From: Candidatus Palibaumannia cicadellinicola
GTDB lineage: Bacteria > Pseudomonadota > Gammaproteobacteria > Enterobacterales > Enterobacteriaceae
DNA length: 64,000 nt
Direction of reading: 5' to 3'
Assembly (NCBI RefSeq): GCF_001269425.1
Contig: NZ_CP011787.1
Location: 372,001-436,000 of the forward strand
In this document: in pieces, positions 1 to 10,651 of the stretch
Layout of the letters: every line of letters starts with the position of its first letter
Numbering within the stretch: the first letter of the stretch is position 1
The notes under the pieces: model-generated
The model's input: only the letters and a program-made list of their open reading frames with translations
What the model was told of the DNA's origin: nothing
The model's database searches: none
Translations under genes and position numbers: made by a program

Positions 1-36
1 ATCTTCTTTTGAATAAAAATTACGTTTATTTATCAT
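1..36 (-). CDS. fabA: FabA, N-terminal 12 codons only (runs off window)
   Basis: Reading leftward from ATG at 36 gives MINKRNFYSKED up to the window edge. This matches the start of E. coli 3-hydroxydecanoyl-ACP dehydratase/isomerase (MVDKRESYTKED). FabA makes the cis double bond for unsaturated fatty acids in the cytoplasm. Its position directly downstream of ycbZ on the same strand is the E. coli gene order, which supports the call. Only 36 bases are visible, so integrity of the rest of the gene cannot be judged. Confidence 0.82.
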   Translation of the reverse strand, partial: MINKRNFYSKED

Positions 37-123
37 ACATTATAAAAATTGAATCATAAATTATACACATTTATTTATGCCAGCCAGCTATTTATTTGTA
101 ATTTAGTTAGTTGTTAGTTCTGT

Positions 124-1884
124 TTAATAAAACACTCTCTTAGCTAACCAGCGTAAACCAAATGGTAATAAATATTGCCGTTCTTGCCTATTTTGTATCT
201 TAATAATTCGCTCACGAATACAATCTATTAGATTAGGTCGCTTTTCATTAGAAAAAGGCATAGCAGTCAATATTTCCAAAGTATCATAAATATTATTTAC
301 TGGCCAAATAGAGAAATTGTTATTACGTACTTCTTGAATAACATGATCGTTTAAACACAAATGACGAATATTAGTGTGAGGAATAATAACTCCTTGATTA
401 CCAGTAAGTCCGCGCGTATTGCATAATGTAAAAAAACCCTCAATTTTTTCATTGATACTTCCAATCGACTGAACGCGACCAAATTGATCTACTGATCCAG
501 TAATTGCAATTTGCTGATCAACTGGTTGATCAGCTAATGCACTTATAAGCGCTACTAGTTCTGCTAATGATGCGCTGTCACCGTCTATTTCTTCATATGA
601 TTGCTCAAACACCAACGACGCAGAGAATGGTAATTGCCGATCTAACTTGAGTACTGACATAAGAAAAGCTTGCATAATCATCATCCCTTTAGTATGAAGA
701 TTACCGCTTAGTTCTGCTTTACTATCAACATCATGGATTTCTCCATCACCAAAATGGACCACACAGCTAATACGTGATGGTTGGCCAAATAGCAACGGAT
801 GACCAGAAAACGATAGCACAGATAGTGCATTTACTTGACCTGTAATTTTACTTTCAGTATCTACCATAATCTGTCCTTCTGCTATATCTTGTTGCATGCT
901 TTCACAAATATAGCTTTCACACCAAATGTTAGTACGATAGCTTTCATACAGTGCAGTAGCATTGATGACCTTATTGTAGCAGTATAAAACTGATTCTTTT
1001 AATCTTCTAGTAAGCCAATGTGGACAAAGTGGCAACTTGAGTTGATCGCCGCTATAGCGAACTGATTGTTTGATCAATTCAGGCCATGCATCAGAATGTA
1101 GTGCTTGCAATCCTTGCCGATGTGCCAACGTATTAACCCACGAGCACCACTGTGCTATGTCTTTAGCATTATTAATACGCTTATCTAATTCAAATTCTCC
1201 ATACAATGCTAGTCTAAGCAGATCAGGCTCCATAGTATGGAGCGCGGCTAAGACTTCGTTATCTCCGATTATTATCAGTCGCAAATTTAGCGGCATAGAA
1301 GGTATATAAATAGATAGTGGTATATTTTCTTTCGCTGGTAGCCAGTCGAAACGCTGCTGTATAATCATTTGTTTTATACGTAGCCACAACAGGGGTTGGC
1401 TCACTAATGTATTAGCACCTAGTAATAAAATACCACCGTTCACGTAGTGTACTAGACCTGGTTGTAGATTGATGCTCTCTTTATAGCAGTAGAGAGAACC
1501 AAAAAGTTGCTCTTGTTCTACCCAAGCTTGCCAGGTACAGACATCTTTGGCTGCAAAATTATCTTCTAGCGTAGAGGCTTGCTGCCAGTTAATTATTCTT
1601 ACGCTAGTTATAGTATATTTTCCACCTATTGGTTTAGAGTGAGCAGGGATAATGCTTTTAATTGTTTCAGCAATTAATTTAAAGTATTCTTCCTCTTCTT
1701 TTGCTTTAATTAACAAAAATCTACTTGGAGATCTGGTATGGCAAAGTTGCTTCAAACAGTTCATTAAGCGCTGTTGAAGCTCAGTTAAAGGCGAGATAAG
1801 ATGCGGATATTTTTTATTAAACATATCCGCAAATTTTGCGGTATCAGGAACTAAATATTGCCATTCTAATTTTTTATTATTCAA
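124..1884 (-). CDS. ycbZ: YcbZ, Lon-protease-like protein
   Basis: 586 residues, the same length as E. coli YcbZ. The C-terminal third is a Lon-type S16 peptidase domain with the Ser-Lys dyad: Ser437 in the GDSAS motif and Lys480 in NEKIEG. The 43-residue spacing equals that in E. coli Lon. The N-terminal half shows no canonical Walker A P-loop, as in the family, so it is probably not a normal ATP-driven unfoldase. The cellular role is poorly known; family members have been linked to ribosome or translation quality control. fabA follows on the same strand, the ancestral order. The catalytic residues are intact, so proteolytic activity has probably been kept. Confidence 0.9.
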   Translation of the reverse strand: MNNKKLEWQYLVPDTAKFADMFNKKYPHLISPLTELQQRLMNCLKQLCHTRSPSRFLLIKAKEEEEYFKLIAETIKSIIPAHSKPIGGKYTITSVRIINWQQASTLEDNFAAKDVCTWQAWVEQEQLFGSLYCYKESINLQPGLVHYVNGGILLLGANTLVSQPLLWLRIKQMIIQQRFDWLPAKENIPLSIYIPSMPLNLRLIIIGDNEVLAALHTMEPDLLRLALYGEFELDKRINNAKDIAQWCSWVNTLAHRQGLQALHSDAWPELIKQSVRYSGDQLKLPLCPHWLTRRLKESVLYCYNKVINATALYESYRTNIWCESYICESMQQDIAEGQIMVDTESKITGQVNALSVLSFSGHPLLFGQPSRISCVVHFGDGEIHDVDSKAELSGNLHTKGMMIMQAFLMSVLKLDRQLPFSASLVFEQSYEEIDGDSASLAELVALISALADQPVDQQIAITGSVDQFGRVQSIGSINEKIEGFFTLCNTRGLTGNQGVIIPHTNIRHLCLNDHVIQEVRNNNFSIWPVNNIYDTLEILTAMPFSNEKRPNLIDCIRERIIKIQNRQERQYLLPFGLRWLAKRVFY

Positions 1885-1962
1885 ATCATTAGTTGAGAAT
1901 TTGTATTTTTATCCAAATTATATTTGACTGATTATAAATTTTATATCACTCCAAATATAATA

Positions 1963-2280
1963 TTAGTTTCTTAAACGTGGAGCCTGTAATTGTAACCTAA
2001 TTGATTCAGCTAATTCATCTAACGTAGAATGTTCCGGATGTTCAGGGACAGCTTCATATCCTAGCTGAGCTTCTGCTAAATAAGTGTGAACTGGTTTTCC
2101 TTCTTCATCCTCCATTACCACATGGTACCAAGGAGCTTTTCTTAGGGTATCATCAGCAGCCATTTTATCTATATAGGGCTTATCTAGCGAGTATTCTGGA
2201 TCAACATCGATGATTACCCCTAAGTACCCCAGTAGTTTATGGCGAACTTGTTGTCCTATACCAAATTTACTAGAAATCAT
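1963..2280 (-). CDS. hspQ: HspQ heat-shock/adaptor protein
   Basis: 105 residues, the full length of the HspQ (YccV) family. It has the characteristic [18 protein letters not shown] start and a central [12 protein letters not shown] block. In E. coli HspQ binds hemimethylated oriC DNA and acts as a specificity-enhancing adaptor for Lon. It lies between ycbZ and tusE; the E. coli genes rlmI and yccX that separate hspQ from tusE are absent. A 168-base AT-rich spacer to tusE shows no gene. Confidence 0.93.
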   Translation of the reverse strand: MISSKFGIGQQVRHKLLGYLGVIIDVDPEYSLDKPYIDKMAADDTLRKAPWYHVVMEDEEGKPVHTYLAEAQLGYEAVPEHPEHSTLDELAESIRLQLQAPRLRN

Positions 2281-2448
2281 AATAATACCTCATATTATAT
2301 GAATATATACTTGATATATTTTTTTTAATTTACATATGTAAAATTGGGGGAGGCTACTAGTAAATCAAGGGACATATTATTTTTTTTATTATAGATCATA
2401 AGTAAGTTTTTTAAAAATAAATTAACAACAAATATAGACAATTTATTA

Positions 2449-2775
2449 CTATAGGCATATTACCGGCTTAGGTAGTCCAGCAATTTTAGTAACCTGTTTA
2501 GCAGGTCCTTTGGGAAAAAGATTAAATAAATAAATACTATTACCTTTTTCTTCACCGTATTTTTGCATCATAACTTTTACTAGCATACGCATACTTGGTG
2601 ATATGTTAAACTTTAGATAAAAATTACGCACAAAGTAGATTACTTGCCAGTGTTGTTCGCTGAGGTTAATATTTTCCTGGTTTGCTATTTCTAATCCTAA
2701 TGCTTCACTCCAATCACTAGGATTAATTAAATATCCTTGAACGTCAGTAGCTATTTCTTTATCATTAAATTGCAT
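2449..2775 (-). CDS. tusE: TusE sulfur-carrier protein
   Basis: 108-residue DsrC/TusE family protein ending in PKPVICL. The conserved cysteine second from the C-terminus (Cys107), which carries the persulfide, is present. TusE takes sulfur from TusBCD and delivers it to MnmA for 2-thiolation of uridine 34 in tRNAs for Lys, Glu and Gln. MnmA itself is encoded at 10957-12057, so both ends of the relay's last step are in this window. Neighbour order hspQ-tusE-tRNA-Ser follows E. coli with yccA lost. Confidence 0.94.
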   Translation of the reverse strand: MQFNDKEIATDVQGYLINPSDWSEALGLEIANQENINLSEQHWQVIYFVRNFYLKFNISPSMRMLVKVMMQKYGEEKGNSIYLFNLFPKGPAKQVTKIAGLPKPVICL

Positions 2776-2870
2776 GGAATTTATTTAGTGAGTGATATAA
2801 AAAGGAACAATTATAGCATATGTTATTGTTTGTTTTTAAAACATAAATTGCTAAAATACTCAAATATAGT

Positions 2871-2898
2871 TTGAATTATCTATAGTAAGTATTATCCT
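2871..2898 (+). promoter_or_regulatory. Candidate sigma-70 promoter of tRNA-Ser
   Basis: TTGAAT at 2871-2876 and TATCCT at 2893-2898 are separated by 16 bases. A start near 2905 would leave a leader of about 27 bases before the tRNA. The -10 element is imperfect and the region is AT-rich, so this is a plausible but not firm call. Confidence 0.35.
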
Positions 2899-2931
2899 AT
2901 ATTTATAATTTATAGTATTCTATTTACGGAG

Positions 2932-3016
2932 GGAGGAGTGGTCGAGTGGCTTAAGGCACCGGTCTTGAAAACCGGCGAAGGGATACTTTCCGTGGGTTCG
3001 AATCCCACCTCCTCCT
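2932..3016 (+). tRNA. serT: tRNA-Ser(UGA)
   Basis: Cloverleaf with acceptor GGAGGAG pairing with CTCCTCC, anticodon TGA in the loop CTTGAAA, a long variable arm typical of class II serine tRNAs, and a T arm GTGGG-TTCGAAT-CCCAC. The base after the acceptor stem (position 73) is T, whereas enterobacterial tRNA-Ser has G73. CCA is not encoded (AAT follows), so CCA must be added post-transcriptionally. It sits beside tusE as serT does in E. coli. Confidence 0.96.
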
Positions 3017-3052
3017 AATCTTAATATTATTATATGTGTTAGGATTACTTAT

Positions 3053-4006
3053 TTAAGTTAATATTTTACCTGGTTTAAACCATTCCAATCTGGAATTAAG
3101 TAAATCTTTAACTAACATTGGCTTTGAACCAGCTGGTTGTAATATCGTTAAAGTTAGTACTCCATCGCTCGTAGCTATGTTAATTCCTACTTGATCTGCT
3201 GATACAATGGTACCAGGTACTTGGTTATTGTTATGTTTTATATAATTCAAATTAGCACGCCATACTTTTATAGTATTATTGTTTACTTTAAAGTAACTTA
3301 CTGGCCAGGGATTAAAAGCTCTAATACAGCGCTCTAACTGAATTGCAGGCATATGCCAGTTCAGTCGTGCTTCTTTCTTACTTAATTTATTAGCATAGGT
3401 AGCTAGTTTATTGTCTTGTGGCTCTGCTAACTGGCGACCGGCTATAATATTACTAATAGTAGTAATCAAAGCAGTAGGACCAAGTTTAGTCAATTTATTA
3501 TATAGTGTAGTACTAGTATCCCCCGGTAGTATACTACAGGTAGCTTTATATAAAATAGCACCTGTATCTAGTCCTGCATCCATCTGTATGATACTCACAC
3601 CAGTGGTAGTATCACCAGCACATAATGCGCGCTGAATAGGTGCCGCTCCTCTCCAGCGAGGTAATAGTGAACAATGCACATTAATACAACCAAGCTTGAA
3701 AAATCTTAAAACCTCCTGCGGTAAAATCAGTCCATAAGCCACTACTACCATAATATCAGCACTCAGATGCTCAAATATATACTTAATATTATGTTGATGC
3801 ATAGAATTGGGCTGAAATACTGGTAAATTATTTAATTGAGCAAGTTGTTTTACTGCACTAGCAGTCAAACGATAGCCACGTCCAGCTGGTCTATCTGGTT
3901 GTGTCAAAACTCCTACAACTTTATAAGATGAAGTTATCAAAGCTGATAAATGAAGCGCTGCAAAATCAGGGGTTCCAGCAAAAATAATTCGTATAGATTC
4001 GGACAC
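3053..4006 (-). CDS. fmt: Methionyl-tRNA formyltransferase
   Basis: 317 residues, close to E. coli Fmt (315). It transfers a formyl group from 10-formyl-THF to initiator Met-tRNA in the cytoplasm. The N-terminal formyltransferase fold shows [11 protein letters not shown], the catalytic-region motif [17 protein letters not shown] (the G of the usual VHGS is replaced by C), and DAGLDTG. The C-terminal OB-fold domain ends in [12 protein letters not shown]. It is transcribed after def with a 54-base gap, the usual def-fmt operon. Confidence 0.97.
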   Translation of the reverse strand: MSESIRIIFAGTPDFAALHLSALITSSYKVVGVLTQPDRPAGRGYRLTASAVKQLAQLNNLPVFQPNSMHQHNIKYIFEHLSADIMVVVAYGLILPQEVLRFFKLGCINVHCSLLPRWRGAAPIQRALCAGDTTTGVSIIQMDAGLDTGAILYKATCSILPGDTSTTLYNKLTKLGPTALITTISNIIAGRQLAEPQDNKLATYANKLSKKEARLNWHMPAIQLERCIRAFNPWPVSYFKVNNNTIKVWRANLNYIKHNNNQVPGTIVSADQVGINIATSDGVLTLTILQPAGSKPMLVKDLLNSRLEWFKPGKILT

Positions 4007-4060
4007 GATGGATTAATGATAATATTAAGTTCAGGTCAGGTTACTTTTACGCTATATCGA

Positions 4061-4567
4061 TTATGCGCGCACACGTTTATTAAGTTTATTAATTTTTTTA
4101 CATATGCGCTGACGCTTTAGTATTGATAGGTAATCAACAAATAGCTTGCCAATTAGATGGTCCATCTCATGTTGAATACAGATAGCCTGTATATTATGTG
4201 TTTCTAACTGAAAGCTGTTACCTTGAATATCTAGCGCTCTAATTTTCAAATGTTTCGCTCTTAGGACAAAACCACTTTGATGAGGAATCGATAGACAGCC
4301 TTCATTAATGCCTGTTTCACCACTTTTTGCTAGTATTTCAGGATTAATAAGTACTAGATGCTGTGTTTTATTTTCTGAGATATCAAGTACAATAATACGT
4401 AGGTGAATGTCTACTTGTGGCGCAGCTAAACCTATCCCTTTTTTTGCGTACATAGTATCAAGCATATCATAGACTATACGTTGTATAGCGTCATTGATTT
4501 GAGTAACAGGCTTAGATATTTTACGTAGTCGATCATCAGGGTAATATATTATATTTAATACTGACAT
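4061..4567 (-). CDS. def: Peptide deformylase
   Basis: 168 residues (E. coli 169). Fe-dependent hydrolase that removes the N-formyl group from new proteins. All three family motifs are intact: [15 protein letters not shown] with the metal-binding Cys, and HEMDH with the two metal-binding His and catalytic Glu. It forms an operon with fmt and is divergent from tsaC, matching the E. coli neighbourhood after loss of dprA, smg and topA-like genes. Confidence 0.97.
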   Translation of the reverse strand: MSVLNIIYYPDDRLRKISKPVTQINDAIQRIVYDMLDTMYAKKGIGLAAPQVDIHLRIIVLDISENKTQHLVLINPEILAKSGETGINEGCLSIPHQSGFVLRAKHLKIRALDIQGNSFQLETHNIQAICIQHEMDHLIGKLFVDYLSILKRQRICKKINKLNKRVRA

Positions 4568-4730
4568 AGTTAATTAATTCACATATTAAAAGCATATTAA
4601 ATACTATTTATTAATGTATTTTAAATGTTAATAACATGTTAATAAATATTTTTATGCATTAACATAAAAAAATTAATTTTTTTTATAAACGTAATATTAT
4701 TGGTTAATTTTTTATGGATAGTTATTAATT

Positions 4731-5294
4731 TTGCTCAATATTACTCAGATTGTTACATTGTTGCATAAGCAACAGGTGATAGCTTATCCGACAGAAGCAA
4801 TGTTTGGTTTAGGTTGTGATCCAAACAGTGAAAAAGCTGTCAATAAGCTACTAGCTTTGAAACGAAGATCGGATCAAAAAGGATTTATTTTAGTTGCTGC
4901 TACTTATGAAGTATTAACTTATTATATTGATGATTCTAGTTTAGATATTAAACAACGAGAACGTATTTTTTCCCTATGGCCAGGTCATGTAACCTGGGTA
5001 ATCCCAGCTAATGCAAATACTCCACGATGGTTAACAGGTAAATTTTCATCATTAGCAGTCCGCATAAGTGCTTTTGAACCAGTACGAAGGTTATGTCTTG
5101 CATTTGGTAAACCAATAGTATCTACTAGTGCTAACTTAAGTGGAGAGTCTCCAGCACGTAATATTAACGAAGTGCGTAATAAATTTGGTGCAAAATTTCC
5201 TGTAATGGACGGGCTAATAGAAGGTAGAATTTATCCTTCAGAAATACGTGATGCTCTAAGCGGTGAATTAATTCGTAAAAGTAATAAAAGCTAG
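4731..5294 (+). CDS. tsaC: TsaC, threonylcarbamoyl-AMP synthase
   Basis: 187 residues, YrdC/Sua5 fold. It makes threonylcarbamoyl-AMP from Thr, bicarbonate and ATP, the first step of tRNA t6A37 formation. Matching blocks include [34 protein letters not shown] and [14 protein letters not shown]. No in-frame ATG exists between the upstream stop (4719) and the conserved region; TTG at 4731 is the likely start, with ATT at 4728 as the alternative. The partner TsaB is encoded at 36599-37315. Confidence 0.95.
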   Translation: MLNITQIVTLLHKQQVIAYPTEAMFGLGCDPNSEKAVNKLLALKRRSDQKGFILVAATYEVLTYYIDDSSLDIKQRERIFSLWPGHVTWVIPANANTPRWLTGKFSSLAVRISAFEPVRRLCLAFGKPIVSTSANLSGESPARNINEVRNKFGAKFPVMDGLIEGRIYPSEIRDALSGELIRKSNKS

Positions 5295-5516
5295 TATAGC
5301 TTATTATATAGATAATTTTTATATTTTAGCCTATTAAACTTTAAAATAGTTATTTTGCGTTACGTTCCGAACTGGACATTGGCAAAAATTACCTTGCTGC
5401 TTACTAATTTATATTAGAGTATTGTATTTTACCATTAATTAATTTTACATACAGGTAAAATACTAATAAATTAGGTTAAAATAAACATACATAATTTATA
5501 TGATTTATATGTAAAT

Positions 5517-8500
5517 TTATTTATGTTTTATACCAGCTATTAACTCTAATAAGTTATGTTTTTGCTTCAATTTTTTTTCTAACGTTGCGCATAATGTTTG
5601 TAATTTATTAGAGCGAAAACGCTGCTCATTAAACAATGTTGTTGATAAATTACTAGTAGTAGGCATGCTGGAGTCTAGCACAAGTGGTAATTGACCTTCA
5701 TTGTTCCGTCTTGGATCGTATCGATAGAGAGGCCATAAACCTGTAGCGGTTAGTTTTTTCATTTGATTATGACTTAGCGCAAGATCATATCCATGTGCCT
5801 CACATGGACTGTAAGCGATTATCAAAGACGGTCCTGGATAAGATTCTGCTTCTTGGATAGTTTTTACTGCATGATTCATCTTAGCACCAATAGAAATTTG
5901 CGCCACATAAATATGACCATACATCATCATACTAATACCTAGATCTTTATTTGCTTTATCCTTGCCATGTTCACAAAACTTAGTTACTGCGCCTAACGGC
6001 GTCGCTTTAGACTGATGACCACCAGTATTAGAGTAACACTGGGTATCTAATACCAGAACATTAATGTTCTCAGTCATACTCATAACGTGATCTAACCCCC
6101 CAAAGCCAATGTCATAAGCCCATCCATCACCACCTATAAGCCATATAGATTTATCAACTAAATAATCTGCGTAGTTAGATAATTCTAGTGAATGTTCATT
6201 ATTATTGTTAGCCAGTAAACTACGTAATTCAATAATTTGCTTACGACGTTCATGTATCGTTACTTCAGAACTAAGTAAACCATCTATTAATAATTTAGGT
6301 AGTTTTGCATACTGGGTTGTTAGTAATCGTAATACCCTTTTGCGATGCTGATCTATTGTTAAACGGAAGCCAAGACCGAATTCAGCATTATCTTCAAATA
6401 ATGAGTTAGCCCATGCTGGACCTCTACCATCTACATTAGTAGTATAAGGTGTTGTTGGTAAATTACCACCATAAATAGATGAGCAACCAGTAGCATTAGC
6501 AATCAGCAGTCTATCGCCGTAAAGCTGGGTTAATATTTTTATATAAGGGGTTTCCCCGCAACCTGAGCACGCACCAGAATATTCAAATAAAGGAGTGATA
6601 AATTGCGACATCCTAATATCAAGATGTTCTATATTTTTTGTATCAATCTCAGGTAATTTAAGAAAAAAATCATAATTAACTTTTTCTTCTTTAAGATGCT
6701 TCAGGCGAGAAACCATATTAATAGCTTTTTTATCTTTATTTTTATGATCCTTAGCCGGACATACTTCAACGCACAGACGACAACCAGTACAATCCTCCGG
6801 TGCAACTTGTAGCAAATATTTTTTTCCACGTAGATGACGTGTTTTGATATCTGCTGATTGTAAGCTGATCGGAGCTCCATCTAATGCTTCTAGTGCTACT
6901 ACCTTAGCACGGATAGCAGCGTGAGGACAGGCAGCTACACAATGATTACATTGTGTACAAATATCAGACTGCCATAGTGGAATTTGTTCAGCAATATTAC
7001 GTTTTTCCCAGCGTGAGGTACCGATTGGCCAAGTCCCGTCTTTTGGGAAGGCAGAAACTGGTAAAGTATCGCCAAGACCAGCTAACATAACAGCTGTGAC
7101 AGTTTTAACGAAATTAGGTGCCGCATTAGAAATAATAGGTTCTAGTCTAGGACTATATTCATTTATATTAGTACCTAAAGGAACGTGACAAAGTGCGTTA
7201 CATGCGGCTTTCAAAGCTTGTAAATTAGACTCAACTAATTCTTTTCCTTTATTACGATAACTTTGTGCTACTACCTCTGGCAAAATTTTTTTCACTTTAT
7301 CTAAAGTTAAAATACCAGTTAATTTAAAAAACGCCATTTGCATAATAGTATTAATTCGTGCACCAAGTTTATATTGGCTAGCAATTTTTGTTGCATTTAT
7401 AATATATAAAGAGGCTTTGCGATGAATAAGTCGTGACTGTACTTCCTGCGGTAACATAATCCATATCTCATCTTTTGGATAATGAGTATTAAGAAGAAAG
7501 ATACCTCCATATCTTAATTTGCTTACTATATCATATTTATGTATAAAATTATATTGGTTGCAACCAATATAGTCTGCATTACTAATTAGATAAGCTGAAT
7601 TGATAGGTTTGTCGCTAATTCTTAAATGAGACACTGTTAAGCTACCTGCTTTTTTAGAATCGTAGACAAAATAACCTTGTGTAAAAAACGATGTATTATT
7701 ACCAATAATGTTAATATTATTTTTTGTAGCAGATACTGAACCATCGCTACCAATGCCATAAAACATTGCTTCTAATTTAGCTTTGCGTGGAAAGATATTA
7801 TCTTCTAATCGTGATAGTGATAGTTGGGTAATATCATCAAAAATTCCAACAGTAAATCTTTGTCTTGGACGTATAAGTGTAAGTTCTTTAAAAATAGCTA
7901 ATACGCAAGGAGGATCGAATTCTTTTGAAGCTAAGCCATAGCGCCCACCAATAGTAAGCGGCAGATTGTTTCGTTTTCCAAAATTATAGGCTTCTGCTAG
8001 TGCAGTAATAACATCTAGATATAAAGGTTCTGCTAAGGAGCCAGGTTCTTTAGTTCTATCTAATACGGCTACTGCCTTAATTGTTGATGGGATAACAGCT
8101 AGTAAATGCATAGCAGAAAAAGGACGGAATAGCCTAACTTTAATCATCCCTACTTTTTCACAGCGGTTTATTAAAAAATCAATTACTTCTTCGCAAGTAC
8201 CAATAGCAGAACCCATAATTATAATTAGTCTTTCTGCCTTAGGATGACCGTAATATTCAAATGGCTGATATTTACGACCAGTAGCTATATGAAATTTTTT
8301 CATTGCTTGCTGAACATGATCATAAGCTTGATGATACCAAGGATTGGTAGCTTCCCTAGCTTGGAAATAAGTATCAGGATTAGCAGAAGTGCCACGAAGT
8401 ACCGGATTATCTGGAGTTAATGCTCTACTACGATGTGCCTCAATAGCCGCTTGGGGAAGTATAGTCTTGATGGTCTCATCTAATATAGGATTTATTTTAT

Positions 8501-9029
8501 TAATTTCATGCGATGTGCGAAAACCGTCAAAAAAGTGGATAAACGGTAGACGACTATTTAAGCTAGCTATTTGAGCTATCAAAGCAAAATCCTGTGCTTC
8601 CTGTACGCTACTTGCACATAACATAGCGCAACCGGTCTGACGTACTGCCATCACATCTGAATGATCCCCAAAAATAGATAAAGCATGTGTCGCTACAGTA
8701 CGGGCAGCAACATGCAGTACAAATGGTATCAACTGTCCTGCTAGTTTATATAGCGTCGGGATCATTAATAATAATCCTTGAGATGATGTAAATGAAGTAG
8801 CTAGAGCGCCTGTCTGTAGCGAACCATGTACTGTAGCAATAGCTCCTGCCTCTGATTGCATTTCTACTACTCTAGGAATATCCCCCCAAATATTTTTTTT
8901 TCCTAACTCATACCAGGTATTTACCTGCTCAGCCATAGTAGAACTAGGAGTAATAGGGTAAATGGCAATAACTTCATTTATTCTATAGGCTACCGAAGCT
9001 ACAGCATTATTTCCATCGGTGGTGATCAT
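5517..9029 (-). CDS. ydbK: Pyruvate:flavodoxin/ferredoxin oxidoreductase (single-chain)
   Basis: 1170 residues (E. coli YdbK 1174). Cytoplasmic enzyme converting pyruvate plus CoA to acetyl-CoA and CO2 while reducing flavodoxin or ferredoxin. In order: N-terminal domain with YPITPSS (residues 24-30); CoA-binding and gamma-like domains; two 4Fe-4S motifs CTQCNHCVAACP and CTGCRLCVEVCP; the third-cluster CSGCGETPY; and the C-terminal thiamine-diphosphate site GGDGWAYDIGFGGLDH with QCYSNTGG. No interruptions were found in this long reading frame, implying selection. A good ribosome site (AAGG) precedes ATG at 9029. Its Fe-S clusters are likely loaded by the SUF system of this window. Confidence 0.96.
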   Translation of the reverse strand: MITTDGNNAVASVAYRINEVIAIYPITPSSTMAEQVNTWYELGKKNIWGDIPRVVEMQSEAGAIATVHGSLQTGALATSFTSSQGLLLMIPTLYKLAGQLIPFVLHVAARTVATHALSIFGDHSDVMAVRQTGCAMLCASSVQEAQDFALIAQIASLNSRLPFIHFFDGFRTSHEINKINPILDETIKTILPQAAIEAHRSRALTPDNPVLRGTSANPDTYFQAREATNPWYHQAYDHVQQAMKKFHIATGRKYQPFEYYGHPKAERLIIIMGSAIGTCEEVIDFLINRCEKVGMIKVRLFRPFSAMHLLAVIPSTIKAVAVLDRTKEPGSLAEPLYLDVITALAEAYNFGKRNNLPLTIGGRYGLASKEFDPPCVLAIFKELTLIRPRQRFTVGIFDDITQLSLSRLEDNIFPRKAKLEAMFYGIGSDGSVSATKNNINIIGNNTSFFTQGYFVYDSKKAGSLTVSHLRISDKPINSAYLISNADYIGCNQYNFIHKYDIVSKLRYGGIFLLNTHYPKDEIWIMLPQEVQSRLIHRKASLYIINATKIASQYKLGARINTIMQMAFFKLTGILTLDKVKKILPEVVAQSYRNKGKELVESNLQALKAACNALCHVPLGTNINEYSPRLEPIISNAAPNFVKTVTAVMLAGLGDTLPVSAFPKDGTWPIGTSRWEKRNIAEQIPLWQSDICTQCNHCVAACPHAAIRAKVVALEALDGAPISLQSADIKTRHLRGKKYLLQVAPEDCTGCRLCVEVCPAKDHKNKDKKAINMVSRLKHLKEEKVNYDFFLKLPEIDTKNIEHLDIRMSQFITPLFEYSGACSGCGETPYIKILTQLYGDRLLIANATGCSSIYGGNLPTTPYTTNVDGRGPAWANSLFEDNAEFGLGFRLTIDQHRKRVLRLLTTQYAKLPKLLIDGLLSSEVTIHERRKQIIELRSLLANNNNEHSLELSNYADYLVDKSIWLIGGDGWAYDIGFGGLDHVMSMTENINVLVLDTQCYSNTGGHQSKATPLGAVTKFCEHGKDKANKDLGISMMMYGHIYVAQISIGAKMNHAVKTIQEAESYPGPSLIIAYSPCEAHGYDLALSHNQMKKLTATGLWPLYRYDPRRNNEGQLPLVLDSSMPTTSNLSTTLFNEQRFRSNKLQTLCATLEKKLKQKHNLLELIAGIKHK

Positions 9030-9120
9030 AATTTACCTTTCATAATAAGATTAACTAGCTAGCAACAAGCCCAAGCCAAGCATAATAGTGCTAATTTATT
9101 GATTAATAATACAATATTAA

Positions 9121-10518
9121 TTATAATATGAAATTATTAATCATATTGTTTGGTTGAATCCATTTATCAAATTGTTGCTCGGAAACATAACCTAATGTTA
9201 GTGCTGCCGTTTTTAAATTTAGTTTTTCTCTATGCGCTTTTTTTGCAATTTCTGCTGCTTTATCATAACCAATGTGCTTAGTTAACACCGTAACTAACAT
9301 CAGTGACTTGTTTAATAATTCTTCAATGCGATCTTCGTTAGGTTCTATACCTACTGCACAATGTTGATTAAAACTATTAATTCCATCAGCTAATAGTCGT
9401 ACTGACTGCAAAAAGTTATATATCACCATCGGACGGTAAACATTAAGCTCGAAGTTACCAGATGCTCCACCTATATTAATAGCAGTATCATTACCAATAA
9501 CCTGACAACACAACATAGTGATAGCTTCGCACTGTGTAGGATTGACTTTTCCTGGCATAATTGAACTACCTGGTTCGTTTTCTGGTATATTTATTTCTCC
9601 GATACCACAACGTGGTCCAGAAGCAAGCCAACGTACGTCGTTAGCTATTTTCATCATAGATACCGCTAAGCCTTTTAATGCTCCATGTGCGTGCACTAAA
9701 GCGTCGCATGTAGCTAAAGCTTCAAACTTATTAGGTGCAGTAATAAATGGGTAACCTGTTAAATCAGCGATAACTTTAGCGACACGTACCGCATACTCAG
9801 GATGGGTATTTATACCAGTGCCGACGGCAGTCCCGCCTAGCGCTAGTTCGTATAGATGTGGAGTAATGTTCTCTATATGTTCTATACTGTGCTCCAACAT
9901 ATTCACCCAACCAGAAATTTCCTGACCAAGGGAAAGAGGTATTGCATCCTGTAAATGCGTCCTACCAATTTTTATAATGTTGCTAAAGTCTACTGACTTA
10001 TTACTAAAAGTAGTTTTTAGTTGTGTGATTTGTGGAATTAAATATTCGTAAATTGCAACTACTGCCGCAATATGCATTGCGGTAGGAAATACATCGTTAG
10101 AACTTTGGCTTTTGTTAATATCATCATTTGGATGAATCAGCCGTGATTCACCACGCCTACCACCTAACAGCTCGCTAGCACGGTTTGCTAGTACTTCATT
10201 CATATTCATATTACTATGAGTGCCAGAGCCTGTTTGCCAAATTACTAAAGGGAATTCATTAGTATGCTTCCCTGCTAGCACTTCGTCAGTAGCCTTAATA
10301 ATAGCATTGGCAAGTTGTTCGTCTAGTAATTGAAGCTGATTATTGACAACTGCAGTAGCACGTTTAATTTGTGCTAACGCATTGATAAGTTCTATAGGCA
10401 TTTTTTCGTTAGAAATAGTAAAATACTCTAGTGAACGTTGAGTTTGCGCTCCCCAAAGTTTGTCTGCAGGTACCTCAATCATCCCCATTGAATCTTTTTC
10501 TATACGTTTATCGTTCAT
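9121..10518 (-). CDS. fumC: Fumarate hydratase class II
   Basis: 465 residues (E. coli 467). Iron-independent, oxygen-stable fumarase that interconverts fumarate and malate. The superfamily signature [15 protein letters not shown], the fumarase GSGTHSNMN block and GRTHLQDA are present. Only this TCA enzyme is visible here. It may also recycle fumarate released by PurB (12771-14147). It lies 91 bases upstream of ydbK on the same strand. Confidence 0.97.
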   Translation of the reverse strand: MNDKRIEKDSMGMIEVPADKLWGAQTQRSLEYFTISNEKMPIELINALAQIKRATAVVNNQLQLLDEQLANAIIKATDEVLAGKHTNEFPLVIWQTGSGTHSNMNMNEVLANRASELLGGRRGESRLIHPNDDINKSQSSNDVFPTAMHIAAVVAIYEYLIPQITQLKTTFSNKSVDFSNIIKIGRTHLQDAIPLSLGQEISGWVNMLEHSIEHIENITPHLYELALGGTAVGTGINTHPEYAVRVAKVIADLTGYPFITAPNKFEALATCDALVHAHGALKGLAVSMMKIANDVRWLASGPRCGIGEINIPENEPGSSIMPGKVNPTQCEAITMLCCQVIGNDTAINIGGASGNFELNVYRPMVIYNFLQSVRLLADGINSFNQHCAVGIEPNEDRIEELLNKSLMLVTVLTKHIGYDKAAEIAKKAHREKLNLKTAALTLGYVSEQQFDKWIQPNNMINNFIL

Positions 10519-10651
10519 ACTAATAATATTTTCTCTTATATCTAAATATTAGAAGGATAACACAGCATACAGTGAAAACTTTTTTTATTAGTTTAAACCT
10601 TAAATATTTCAATACAATAAATAGATGAAGCGTGCTATTTAAGTATTTATC

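Noticed and set aside
5295-5516. Hidden gene between tsaC and ydbK (for example aroE)
   Set aside because: All frames are closed by stops and no AroE motif could be found in the 222 bases.
8389-8574. Reading frame inside ydbK on the opposite strand
   Set aside because: No family resemblance; it is a shadow of a conserved coding sequence. Similar antisense frames in ycbZ, fmt, fumC, manZ, manX, sufS and pheS were dropped for the same reason.
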